Source: Burkholderia cenocepacia
GTDB taxonomy: Bacteria > Pseudomonadota > Gammaproteobacteria > Burkholderiales > Burkholderiaceae
DNA: 64,000 nt
NCBI RefSeq assembly: GCF_900446215.1
Contig: NZ_UAQZ01000006.1
Coordinates: 35,788-99,787 of the forward strand
Reading direction: 5' to 3'
Position numbers and translations under genes: made by a program. The notes beneath the pieces are model-generated. The model was given only the letters and a program-made list of their open reading frames with translations. It did not search any database and was not told the origin of the DNA. Below, piece by piece: positions 19,304 through 27,160 of the stretch (the stretch's first letter is position 1; each line of letters starts with the position of its first letter).

Positions 19304-20779
19304 ATGGCATTACCCCTGGACAACGTCAGCATGGCCGTGTTCTGCGACTTCGAGAACGTCGCGCTCGGCGTGCGCGACGCGAAGTACGAGAAATTCGACA
19401 TCAAGCCCGTGCTGGAGCGCCTGCTGCTCAAAGGCAGCATCGTCGTGAAGAAGGCCTATTGCGACTGGGATCGCTACAAGGGCTTCAAGGCGTCGATGCA
19501 CGAAGCGAGCTTCGAGCTGATCGAGATTCCGCACGTGCGCCAGTCGGGCAAGAATTCGGCCGACATCCGGCTCGTCGTGGACGCGCTCGACCTCTGCTAC
19601 ACGAAGTCGCACGTCGATACGTTCGTGATCATCAGCGGCGATTCGGATTTTTCGCCGCTCGTGTCGAAGCTGCGCGAGAACGCGAAGAAGGTGATCGGCG
19701 TCGGCGTGAAGAAATCGACGTCGGACCTGCTGGTCGCGAACTGCGACGAATTCATCTTCTACGACGATCTGGTGCGCGAGCAGCAGCGTGCGCTCGCGAA
19801 GCGCGAACAGCAGCAGCGCGCGGGCAACGGCGGCGCGAAGCGGCCGGACGAGCCGTCGCGCAAGCACGACATGGACGCGCGCAAGGCCGAGGCGATCGCG
19901 CTGGCGGTCGAGACCTTCGACGCGCTCGCGTCGGAGCGCGACGACGTCGGCAAGATCTGGGCGTCGGTGCTCAAGAGCGCGATCAAGCGCCGCAAGCCGG
20001 ATTTCAACGAGTCGTATTACGGGTTCCGCGCGTTCGGCAACCTGCTGGACGAGGCGCAGGCGCGCGGCCTGCTCGAAGTGGGGCGCGACGACAAGTCGGG
20101 CGCGTTCGTGTCGCGGGCCCGCCAGTCGGCGGCCGCCGAGCACGTTGCGGCGGGTGGTGAGGGCGGCGCGGCGCACCACGGCGGCCACCATGGCACACGG
20201 GCGGCGGAGCCGGTACCGGCCGGCCGCGAGGCGCGCCGTCGCGGGCAGCGGGCGGAATCGGTCGTTCACGAAAGCGCGCAGGTCGAGGCGGAAGACGCGG
20301 AGCTTGCCGAGGTCGCCGACGCGGCGCCGGCCGACACGCCCGAGACACCCGAAGCACCCGCGGTGGCCGACGCGCACGGCGACGCGAAGGATGGCCGCAA
20401 GCGCGCGCGCAAGAGCGCGGCGAAGAAGACCGGCGCGAAGAAGGGCGCGGCCGCGAAGGGCGCCGGTCGCCACGCGGCCGGCCAGCCGGACACCGCCGCG
20501 CAGGGCGACACGACGCATGGCGGCGATGCGCACGCGCACGGCCAGCATGCGGACGAACCGCATCGCGACGCGGCGCATGACGAGCGGCACGCCGAGCCGG
20601 CGCCTCGCGCTTCCGGCGCTCGGGACGACGCCGCGCAACCGTCGCACGACGTGGCGCCGGTCGAAGCAACCGTCGACGCGACTCCCGAAGCACCGGCTGC
20701 CGCCAAGCCGAAGAAGCCGGCCCGCAAGGCGGCGCCGCGCGCGCGTCGTCCGCGCAAGACGACGGCCGCCGCCGAGTGA
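19304..20779 (+). CDS. NYN-domain putative RNase with LOTUS/OST-HTH domain
   Basis: 491 residues in three parts. Residues 8-155 form a NYN (PIN-like) domain with conserved acidic residues in VFCDFENVALG, NSADIRLVVDALDLCY and IISGDSDFSPLVSKLRE, as in LabA/DUF88 and MARF1-type nucleases. Residues of about 185-270 look like an OST-HTH/LOTUS RNA-binding domain (GKIWASVLKSAIKRRKPDFNESYYGFRAFGNLL). The remaining 220 residues are low-complexity, rich in Ala, His, Asp and Lys, with a basic KKPARKAAPRARRPRK end that may bind nucleic acid. Start ATG with TTGGAG upstream. RNA cleavage is inferred from the family; the target is unknown. Confidence 0.85.
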   Translation: MALPLDNVSMAVFCDFENVALGVRDAKYEKFDIKPVLERLLLKGSIVVKKAYCDWDRYKGFKASMHEASFELIEIPHVRQSGKNSADIRLVVDALDLCYTKSHVDTFVIISGDSDFSPLVSKLRENAKKVIGVGVKKSTSDLLVANCDEFIFYDDLVREQQRALAKREQQQRAGNGGAKRPDEPSRKHDMDARKAEAIALAVETFDALASERDDVGKIWASVLKSAIKRRKPDFNESYYGFRAFGNLLDEAQARGLLEVGRDDKSGAFVSRARQSAAAEHVAAGGEGGAAHHGGHHGTRAAEPVPAGREARRRGQRAESVVHESAQVEAEDAELAEVADAAPADTPETPEAPAVADAHGDAKDGRKRARKSAAKKTGAKKGAAAKGAGRHAAGQPDTAAQGDTTHGGDAHAHGQHADEPHRDAAHDERHAEPAPRASGARDDAAQPSHDVAPVEATVDATPEAPAAAKPKKPARKAAPRARRPRKTTAAAE

Positions 20780-20879
20780 CGGCAGCCGGCGGCAGCCGGG
20801 GCAGTCGTCCGGGTTTCGTCCGCAACCGGGCGACACCCGCGCCGCGCCGTCCGGGCCGGCGCGATGCCGGCCTGTCGCG

Positions 20880-21263
20880 CTAGCCGTTCAGCACGTACGG
20901 CTGCGTCATCACTTCGAGGAAGTGACCGTCCGGGTCGTCGAAGTACACGCCGCGTCCGCCGTTGTGGCGGTAGATGTCACCGGCTTGCCGCTTCGCCGGA
21001 TCGGCCCAGTGCGGCAAGCCGCGTTCGCGAAGGCGCGCGAGCACGCGATCGAAGCCGGCCTCGTCGATCAGGAACGCGTAATGCTGCGATCGGATCTCCC
21101 CCGCCTGTTCGTAAAAATCGAGCGACACGCGATTGTCGAGCGCGACGACCAGCATCGCGCCGAACGGCGTCGGCGGCGGCAATTCCAGCAGTTCGGTGAG
21201 GAAGCGGCTCGACGCATGCTTGTCGCGGCACCAGACGATCGTGTGGTTGAGCTGGACGTTCAT
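20880..21263 (-). CDS. VOC (glyoxalase/dioxygenase superfamily) protein
   Basis: 127-residue single-domain vicinal-oxygen-chelate protein. Candidate metal ligands fall where the fold expects them: His in LNHTIVWCRDK near residue 6, His in RSQHYAFLIDE near residue 60, and Glu in GHFLEVMTQPY near residue 120. A DDPDGHFLE end is typical of small VOC proteins such as fosfomycin-resistance or glyoxalase relatives. Specificity cannot be assigned. The ATG at 21263 is chosen because homology starts at MNVQLNHTIVW. The upstream open frame is proline-rich and unlikely to be coding. It is divergent from the iorA-like gene. Confidence 0.8.
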   Translation of the reverse strand: MNVQLNHTIVWCRDKHASSRFLTELLELPPPTPFGAMLVVALDNRVSLDFYEQAGEIRSQHYAFLIDEAGFDRVLARLRERGLPHWADPAKRQAGDIYRHNGGRGVYFDDPDGHFLEVMTQPYVLNG

Positions 21264-21465
21264 GGCGGGTTCCCGGGAAGGGGACGGCGGTGGGCATGGA
21301 CACACGATAGCCGATCGCGGCCCGTCCGCAAGCCGGGGCCGCGGCGAACCGGGCGGCACGCGCCATTCGTCGGCTGAAACGATCTGGACGAACGGCTACT
21401 TTTTCGGGAGCAAAGGTCATTGGCGCCGCTTTTTGCGCCGCCAAGAATTCCTGTCAAGCCATCGC

Positions 21466-21484
21466 CGTCATCCGCCGGATGACG
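21466..21484. promoter_or_regulatory. 19-bp palindrome upstream of the molybdenum hydroxylase genes
   Basis: CGTCATCCGCCGGATGACG is a perfect 9-bp inverted repeat around one central base, 30 bp before the iorA-like ATG. Its size and position suit a dimeric regulator operator. The AraC and IclR regulators encoded at 25352-26987 are possible but unproven partners. No T-run follows, so it is not a terminator. Confidence 0.45.
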
Positions 21485-21514
21485 AACGGGCGATGCGCAA
21501 CAGGGAGACAGACG

Positions 21515-21955
21515 ATGCGCTTCATGCTGAACGGCCAGCCGTTCGATTTCGACGGCGATCCCGATACGCCGCTCCTGTGGGTCATTCGCGACTCGGCCAG
21601 ACTGACGGGCACCAAATACGGCTGCGGCATCGGCGCGTGCGGCGCCTGCACCGTGCATCTCGACGGCGAAGCCGCGCGCGCGTGCGTGCTGCCGGCGGCG
21701 AGCGTCGCGGGCCGCGCGATCACGACGATCGAAGGGCTGTCGCACGACCGCTCGCATCCGGTGCAGCGCGCGTGGATCGAGAAGGACGTGCCGCAATGCG
21801 GCTATTGCCAGTCGGGGATGGTGATGGCGACGGCCGCGCTGCTTGCGCGCCACCGCAAGCCGACCGACGCGCAGATCGACGCGGCCGTCACGAACCTGTG
21901 CCGCTGCGCGACCTATCAACGCATTCGCGAGGCGATCCATGTCGCGGCCGGCTGA
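21515..21955 (+). CDS. iorA: Molybdenum hydroxylase small subunit, 2Fe-2S (isoquinoline 1-oxidoreductase alpha-like)
   Basis: 146-residue two-cluster ferredoxin subunit of a xanthine-dehydrogenase-family enzyme. The plant-type [2Fe-2S] site is Cys37, Cys42, Cys45 and Cys57 ([17 protein letters not shown]...C). The second site is Cys95, Cys98, Cys129 and Cys131 (QCGYCQSGM...NLCRCATY). It would pass electrons from the large subunit to an acceptor such as a cytochrome. The ATG at 21515 has AGGGAG (21502-21507). The stop lies inside the large-subunit gene (17-nt overlap). No FAD-subunit gene is present, as in IorAB-type rather than XdhABC-type enzymes. Confidence 0.88.
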   Translation: MRFMLNGQPFDFDGDPDTPLLWVIRDSARLTGTKYGCGIGACGACTVHLDGEAARACVLPAASVAGRAITTIEGLSHDRSHPVQRAWIEKDVPQCGYCQSGMVMATAALLARHRKPTDAQIDAAVTNLCRCATYQRIREAIHVAAG

Positions 21956-24143
21956 CGCGGTGCGGGCGCAGCCCGTGCCGAACGCGGCGCGACGCGTGTT
22001 CCTGAAGGGCGGCGTCGCGCTGGCGGGCAGCCTGCTGCTGCCGCTGGCATTCGGCGACGTCGTGCAGGCGGCCGGCGACGGCGCGCGCTTTCGCGAGATC
22101 AACGACTGGGTTCGCGTCGACGCGGACGGCCGGACGATCATCGGCTTGTCGCAGGCGGAAGTCGGGCAGGGCGTCCATACCGGGCTGCCGCAGGTGCTGG
22201 CCGACGAGATGGATGCCGACTGGCGCAGCGTGACGGTCGAGTTCGTCACGGGACGCGACGCGTACCGGATCGATGCCGCGAACGAGGCGCCGCAGCAATT
22301 CGTCGGCGCATCGATGTCGGCGACGATGTTCTACACGCGGTTGCGGATCGCGGGGGCGCAGGCGCGCTCGGCGTTCCTGCGGGCCGGCGCCGCGCGGCTC
22401 GGCGTGCGCGACACGCAGTGCGTGACGCGCGACGGCCGCGTCATCCATCCGCCGAGCGGGCGTTCGCTGTCGTACGGCGCGCTCGTCGACGACGCGGCCA
22501 GGCTGCCGCACGATCCGCAGCCGCGCCTGAAACCGGCTTCCGCGCACACGCTGATCGGCCGTCCGCTGCACAAGCTCGACGTGCCCGCGAAGGTCGACGG
22601 CAGCGCGATCTTCGGCATCGACGTGCAGGTGCCCGACATGCTGGTCGGCGCGCTGACGATGGCGCCGACGCTGAACGGCAAGCCGAGCGCCGTGAAGAAC
22701 CGCGACGCATTGCGCGCGATGCCGGGCGTGGCGGACGTCGTGGTCGCGAAGGACGCGGTGATCGTCGTCGCGCAGACCTACTGGCAGGCGAAGAAGGCGT
22801 GCGACGCGGCGGACATCGTGTGGGACGCGGGCCCGACGCCGGCATTCGACAGCACGACGATCCTCGCGCAGCGCAAGGGCGCGCTGCAGGCGGAGCACGC
22901 GGTGGTCGCGACGCAGGTCGGCGAGCCCGGGCGCCATCTCGCCGAGTCCGGCAACGTCGTCGAAGCCGACTACCACACGCCGTACATCGTTCACGCGACG
23001 ATGGAGCCCGTCAATGCGACCGTGCATGTGCGGGCCGGCGAGATCGAGGTCTGGGGGCCGATCCAGGGGCAGGACAAGGTGCGCTGGACGCTGTCGGCGC
23101 TGTTCGGCGTGCCGGCCGAGCGCGTGATCGTCAACACGACGTTTCTCGGCGGCAGCTTCGGCCGCAAGTACGTGCCCGATTTCGTCGTGCATGCGGCCGT
23201 CGCGTCGAAGGCGGTCGGGCGGCCCGTGAAGGTGATCCGCTCGCGCGAGGACGACATCCGTCACGGCTTCTACCGGCCGTGCGCGTCCGCGCGGTTTCGC
23301 GCGGCGCTCGGCCGCGACGGCCTGCCGGTCGCGCTGCATGCGCGCGTCGCCGGCCATTCGCTGTATGCGGCGATCAAGCGCGACCGCTACGACAAGGCGG
23401 GCGGCTGGGACGAGACGATGCTCGACGGCCTGTACGACCTTTGCTACGACGTGCCGAACCTGCTGGTCGATTCCGTCACGGTGATGCAGCCGATCCCGGT
23501 CAGCTTCATGCGCAGCGTCGGCAGCACGTCGACCGTGTTCTTCCTCGAAAGCTTCGTGAACGAGCTCGCGCATACGGTGCGGGCCGACCCGGTGCAATAC
23601 CGGCGCGCGTTGCTGAAGCACGATGCGCTCGCGCTGCGCGTGCTCGATGCGACGGCCGCGCGCGCGAACTGGTTCGGCCGCGCGCCGGCCGGCCTGTCGC
23701 GCGGGGTCGCGTATTCGCTGTACACCGGGCGCGGCGGCGCGTTCAGCACGTACGTCGCGGCGGTCGCCGAGGTGCGCGTGACGCGCGGCAGCGTGAGGCT
23801 CGAGCGGATCGTGTGCGGGATCGACTGCGGCCGCGCGATCAATCCGCTGCTGATTCGCGAGATGGTCGAGGGCGGCGTCGGCTTTGCGCTCACCAACACG
23901 TTCAGGAGCGAAATCACGTTCGAGCACGGCGCGGTCGTGCAGCGCAATTTCGCCGACTATCCGCTGCTCGGCCTGGCCGCGATGCCGAAGATCGAGGTGG
24001 TGATCGTCGACAGCGACCGCGATCCGCAAGGCTGCGGCGAGGTCGCGTTGCCGCCCGTCGCGCCGGCGGTGGCGGATGCGATCTGGCGCGCGACCGGCGA
24101 GCGGCCGCGTTCGATGCCGTTCGATACGCCGCTCGCGACCTGA
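21939..24143 (+). CDS. iorB: Molybdenum hydroxylase large subunit (isoquinoline 1-oxidoreductase beta-like)
   Basis: 734-residue molybdopterin subunit. A twin-arginine-like leader near the N-terminus ([20 protein letters not shown], about residues 14-33) suggests Tat export with its folded partner. Cofactor-binding blocks are [13 protein letters not shown] (about 404-416) and [15 protein letters not shown] (about 525-540). The catalytic-glutamate motif [19 protein letters not shown] lies near the end (about 698-716). I start at ATG 21939, inside iorA, because homology and the leader begin there. The true substrate is unknown; isoquinoline is only the name-giving case. A porin gene follows 88 nt downstream. 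Confidence 0.87.
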   Translation: MSRPADAVRAQPVPNAARRVFLKGGVALAGSLLLPLAFGDVVQAAGDGARFREINDWVRVDADGRTIIGLSQAEVGQGVHTGLPQVLADEMDADWRSVTVEFVTGRDAYRIDAANEAPQQFVGASMSATMFYTRLRIAGAQARSAFLRAGAARLGVRDTQCVTRDGRVIHPPSGRSLSYGALVDDAARLPHDPQPRLKPASAHTLIGRPLHKLDVPAKVDGSAIFGIDVQVPDMLVGALTMAPTLNGKPSAVKNRDALRAMPGVADVVVAKDAVIVVAQTYWQAKKACDAADIVWDAGPTPAFDSTTILAQRKGALQAEHAVVATQVGEPGRHLAESGNVVEADYHTPYIVHATMEPVNATVHVRAGEIEVWGPIQGQDKVRWTLSALFGVPAERVIVNTTFLGGSFGRKYVPDFVVHAAVASKAVGRPVKVIRSREDDIRHGFYRPCASARFRAALGRDGLPVALHARVAGHSLYAAIKRDRYDKAGGWDETMLDGLYDLCYDVPNLLVDSVTVMQPIPVSFMRSVGSTSTVFFLESFVNELAHTVRADPVQYRRALLKHDALALRVLDATAARANWFGRAPAGLSRGVAYSLYTGRGGAFSTYVAAVAEVRVTRGSVRLERIVCGIDCGRAINPLLIREMVEGGVGFALTNTFRSEITFEHGAVVQRNFADYPLLGLAAMPKIEVVIVDSDRDPQGCGEVALPPVAPAVADAIWRATGERPRSMPFDTPLAT

Positions 24144-24231
24144 ACGACCCGATATCCCCCACCGGCCGGCGGCGCCCCGCGCGTCGCCGGTCAATAGCAA
24201 GCATAACTACACGATTGGTCTGGAGACTTCG

Positions 24232-25320
24232 ATGAAAACCTTTCGCACGGCCGCGACGGCCGTCTCGTTCGCGGCCGCCGCCGCATCGCCGGGCGCGCAG
24301 GCGCAGGGCAGCGTGACGCTGTACGGCATCGTCGACACCGGCGTGCAGTACTACAACCATGCGGCCGGCGGCGGCGCGGTCGCCGGCATGCCGTCGCTGA
24401 CCGGCGAAGTGCCGTCGCGCTTCGGGTTGCGCGGCGTCGAGGCGCTCGGCGGCGGCTACCGCACGTTCTTCGTGCTCGAAAACGGCTTCGCGCTGAACTC
24501 GGGCGCGCTGAACTACGGCGGCCGCCTGTTCGGCCGGCAGGCGAACGTCGGCATCGATTCGCCGTACGGCACGCTCACGCTCGGGCGGCAGATGAACATG
24601 TCGATGCTCGTGCTGCTCAACGCCGACGTGATCGGCCCGTCGATTCATTCGATGGCCAGCTTCGACAGCTATCTGCCGAACGCGCGCAGCGACAGCGCGA
24701 TCGGCTATCTCGGCCACTTCGGCGGCGTGACGCTCGGCGGTACGTACAGCACCGGGCGCGATGCGGCGGGCCCGGCCGGCCCGTCGGCCACGAACTGCGC
24801 GGGCAACGTGCCGGGCGACCCCGTCGCCTGCCGGCAATACACGATGATGGTCGCGTACGACGCACCGCAGTTCGGCGTGGCCGCATCGTACGACGTGATG
24901 CACGGCGGCACGGGCGCGTCGGCGCCGCTGTCGAGCCCAGGCTATACGGACACGCGCACGATCGTCGATGCGTACGTCAAGCTCGGCATCGCGAAGCTCG
25001 GCGCGGGCTGGATCCGCCGCAACACGGCGGCCGCGGCCCACAGCCAGTCGGACCTCTTTTTCGCGGGCGGCACGGTCTACGCGACGCCGGCGCTATCATT
25101 CGACGCACAGGCCGTGCGCTATCTGCTGCGCGGCCGCTACGACTCGAACCTGTTCGTCGGGCGCGCGAATTACAGCCTGTCGAAGCGCACGCTGGTCTAT
25201 ACGTCGGTCGGTTACATGACGAACAGCGCGTTCGGCACGTCGGCGGTGGCGGCAGGCGGCACGGTCGGCACCGGCCGCAACCAGGTCGGCGCGATGGCGG
25301 GCATCCAGCAGCGCTTCTGA
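24232..25320 (+). CDS. Outer-membrane porin (Gram-negative porin, Burkholderia type)
   Basis: 362-residue trimeric-porin family member. A signal peptide (cleavage after AQA, about residue 24) precedes the characteristic QGSVTLYGIVDTGVQYYNH. Beta-strand blocks such as SRFGLRGVEALGGGYRTFFVLENGF and LFGRQANVGI follow, and the chain ends in an aromatic C-terminal residue (GIQQRF), the usual BAM-recognition end. Start ATG with GGAGAC upstream. Expected role: passive diffusion of small hydrophilic solutes. Its place between the hydroxylase genes and two regulators hints at substrate uptake for that enzyme, but this is inference. Confidence 0.9.
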   Translation: MKTFRTAATAVSFAAAAASPGAQAQGSVTLYGIVDTGVQYYNHAAGGGAVAGMPSLTGEVPSRFGLRGVEALGGGYRTFFVLENGFALNSGALNYGGRLFGRQANVGIDSPYGTLTLGRQMNMSMLVLLNADVIGPSIHSMASFDSYLPNARSDSAIGYLGHFGGVTLGGTYSTGRDAAGPAGPSATNCAGNVPGDPVACRQYTMMVAYDAPQFGVAASYDVMHGGTGASAPLSSPGYTDTRTIVDAYVKLGIAKLGAGWIRRNTAAAAHSQSDLFFAGGTVYATPALSFDAQAVRYLLRGRYDSNLFVGRANYSLSKRTLVYTSVGYMTNSAFGTSAVAAGGTVGTGRNQVGAMAGIQQRF

Positions 25321-25351
25321 TGCGGCGGCGCGCTCCACGGAGACTTCGACG

Positions 25352-26314
25352 ATGACGACCGATCTTCTCAGCGACGTGCTGACCGACCTGCGGGCCGATG
25401 CGGTCGTCACCGGACGCTTCACGCTGAGCGCGCCGTGGGCGATCCGCAAGCCGGCCGTCGCGGGCGCGCCGTTTCGCACCTGCGCGGGCAGCCCGTTCTT
25501 CCTGGCGGTCGCGGGCGCCGCGCCCGTGCACGTCGAGCCGGGCGACTTCGTGCTGCTGCCGCACGGCGACGAGCACGTGATGGCGTCGTCGCTCGACGTG
25601 CCGCCCGTGCCGTTCGACACGCTGATGGCCGACAAGGGCATCCGGCCGCGCTTCGATACGCCGCTCGAGTTCGTCGCGGGCGGCGGCGGCGCGACCAGCG
25701 AGCTCTATACGGGGATCGTCGTGTATCGCGACATCGTGCGCAGCCCGCTGTTCTCGGTGTTGCCGACGCTGATCCACGTGCGCGCCAACGATGCGGCCGT
25801 CGCGCCGTGGCTCGCGAGCACGCTGCAGAGCTTCATCCAGGAATCGATGGCGTGCCAGCCGGGCTGGGCGGTCGCCGCGACGCGCCTGGCCGACGTGCTG
25901 TTCGTGCAGCTGCTGCGCGCGCATCTGCAATCGTCGGCGAATCACACGGGCTGGCTGCGTGGCCTCACCGATCCGCAGATCGGCCGCGCGATGGCGCTGA
26001 TGCATCGCGACCCGCGGCGCAACTGGCAGCTCGCGAGCCTCGCGGCCGAGGCCGGCATGTCGCGTTCGCGCTTTTGCGCGCATTTCGCCGAACTCGTCGG
26101 CGAGACGCCGATCGGTCATCTGACCGCCTACCGGATGTATCTGGCGAGCGGCGAGCTCGCGAACGGCAAGCTGCGCCTGATCGAGATCGCCGAGCGGGTC
26201 GGCTACACGTCGGAGAAGGCGTTCGCGCGCGCGTTCCATCGCTGGTCGGGGATGGCGCCGCGCCGCTATGCGCGCAACGCACGGGACCTGTATGACCTTG
26301 CACGACATGGATGA
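25352..26314 (+). CDS. AraC-family regulator with cupin sensor
   Basis: 320-residue transcription factor. Residues 10-195 resemble the cupin_6 ligand domain (AGSPFFLAVAGAAPVHVEPGDFVLLPHGDEHVM). Residues of about 205-310 form the double HTH (WQLASLAAEAGMSRSRFCAHFAELVGETPIG, then IAERVGYTSEKAFARAFHRWSGMAPRRY). The ATG at 25352 has GGAGAC upstream. The 3' end overlaps the IclR-like gene by about 23 nt, so both are one unit. Regulators of this subfamily often control an adjacent oxidoreductase. The porin and IorAB genes upstream are the natural candidates, though no effector is visible. Confidence 0.88.
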   Translation: MTTDLLSDVLTDLRADAVVTGRFTLSAPWAIRKPAVAGAPFRTCAGSPFFLAVAGAAPVHVEPGDFVLLPHGDEHVMASSLDVPPVPFDTLMADKGIRPRFDTPLEFVAGGGGATSELYTGIVVYRDIVRSPLFSVLPTLIHVRANDAAVAPWLASTLQSFIQESMACQPGWAVAATRLADVLFVQLLRAHLQSSANHTGWLRGLTDPQIGRAMALMHRDPRRNWQLASLAAEAGMSRSRFCAHFAELVGETPIGHLTAYRMYLASGELANGKLRLIEIAERVGYTSEKAFARAFHRWSGMAPRRYARNARDLYDLARHG

Positions 26315-26987
26315 CCGCGCGTTGCGCCATTGGGTGCCGGCGCTCGCGCGCGGGCTCGCGATTCTCGAAGCGGTCGCGGCCGGGCCGTCGCTCCCGACCG
26401 CCGCGGACCGGGCGACGCGGCTCGACGTGCCGCGCAACTCGATCGCGCGGTTGCTGAGGACGCTGGTCCGGCATGCGTTTCTGGTCGTCGATCCGCACGG
26501 CCGCTATCGGCCGGGGCCGGCCGCCGCGCGGGTCGCGGCCGCGTATCTCGGCGCGCGGCCGGAGGTCGCGCACGCGCAGCCGGTGCTGGACGCGTTGTGT
26601 GCGCGCAGCGGGCTCGCCGCGCAGTTGCTCGGGCGGGATGGCGCGGAAGTCGTCGTGCTCGCGCAGGCGGCGCCCGACGGGGCCGCGTGCCTCGTCACGC
26701 GCGTCGGCGCGCGGTTCGCGGGGCGGATAGAGGACGCTGCGGACGACCAAAGCGACGCGGCCGACACGGGTGGTCGGCCCGTCCGGCGGTTTGGCCGGCA
26801 ACGCGCGTCGTGGCAGGAGGCTGGCATCGTCGCGATGCCGGTGGATGCGGGCGGGGCGCTCGCGATCGGCGTCGCGCTCGATGTGCCGGGCGACGCACGA
26901 TGGCGGCGGATACCGGCAATGATCGACGACGCGGCCCGGCGCCTGGCGGACGCGCTGGCCGATCCGGCCGAGGCCGAGCGCCGCTGA
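26292..26987 (+). CDS. IclR-like transcriptional regulator, divergent C-terminus
   Basis: 231-residue protein. A winged HTH typical of IclR is at about 10-75 (ALARGLAILEAVAAGPSLPTAAD, RLDVPRNSIARLLRTLVRHAFLVVD). The C-terminal effector domain is shorter and more divergent than the usual 170 residues, with a polar ADDQSDAADTGGRPVRR stretch near residues 150-165. I place the start at ATG 26292 within the end of the AraC gene; ATG 26307 is equally possible. It ends a regulator pair. The next gene is convergent. Confidence 0.72.
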   Translation: MTLHDMDDRALRHWVPALARGLAILEAVAAGPSLPTAADRATRLDVPRNSIARLLRTLVRHAFLVVDPHGRYRPGPAAARVAAAYLGARPEVAHAQPVLDALCARSGLAAQLLGRDGAEVVVLAQAAPDGAACLVTRVGARFAGRIEDAADDQSDAADTGGRPVRRFGRQRASWQEAGIVAMPVDAGGALAIGVALDVPGDARWRRIPAMIDDAARRLADALADPAEAERR

Positions 26988-27110
26988 GCGCCGTCGGCCG
27001 TCGTCGCGGCCCACCGGCGTGGATGCCGGCTGCGCGCGACCTTCGCGGCGGCGCGGGCCGACGGCCGGAGCGGGGCGGTACGACATGCCCCGCCCCGTTC
27101 GCGTCCGGCC

Positions 27111-27160
27111 GCTCGCCGCTACTCGCCGCTACTTGCCGTTACTCGCCGTTACTCGCCGGC
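27111..27160. repeat. Five tandem 10-bp repeats spanning the mdtC stop codon
   Basis: Units of the form ACTCGCCGNT (five copies with one to three changes each) run from 27111 to 27160. On the minus strand they read GGCGAGTAAC and GGCGAGTAGC. The mdtC stop TAA is inside one unit, and neighbouring units carry the same TAA or TAG, so slippage would change the C-terminus little. A GCGGGGC/GCCCCGC stem lies just beyond (27070-27093). Confidence 0.75.
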
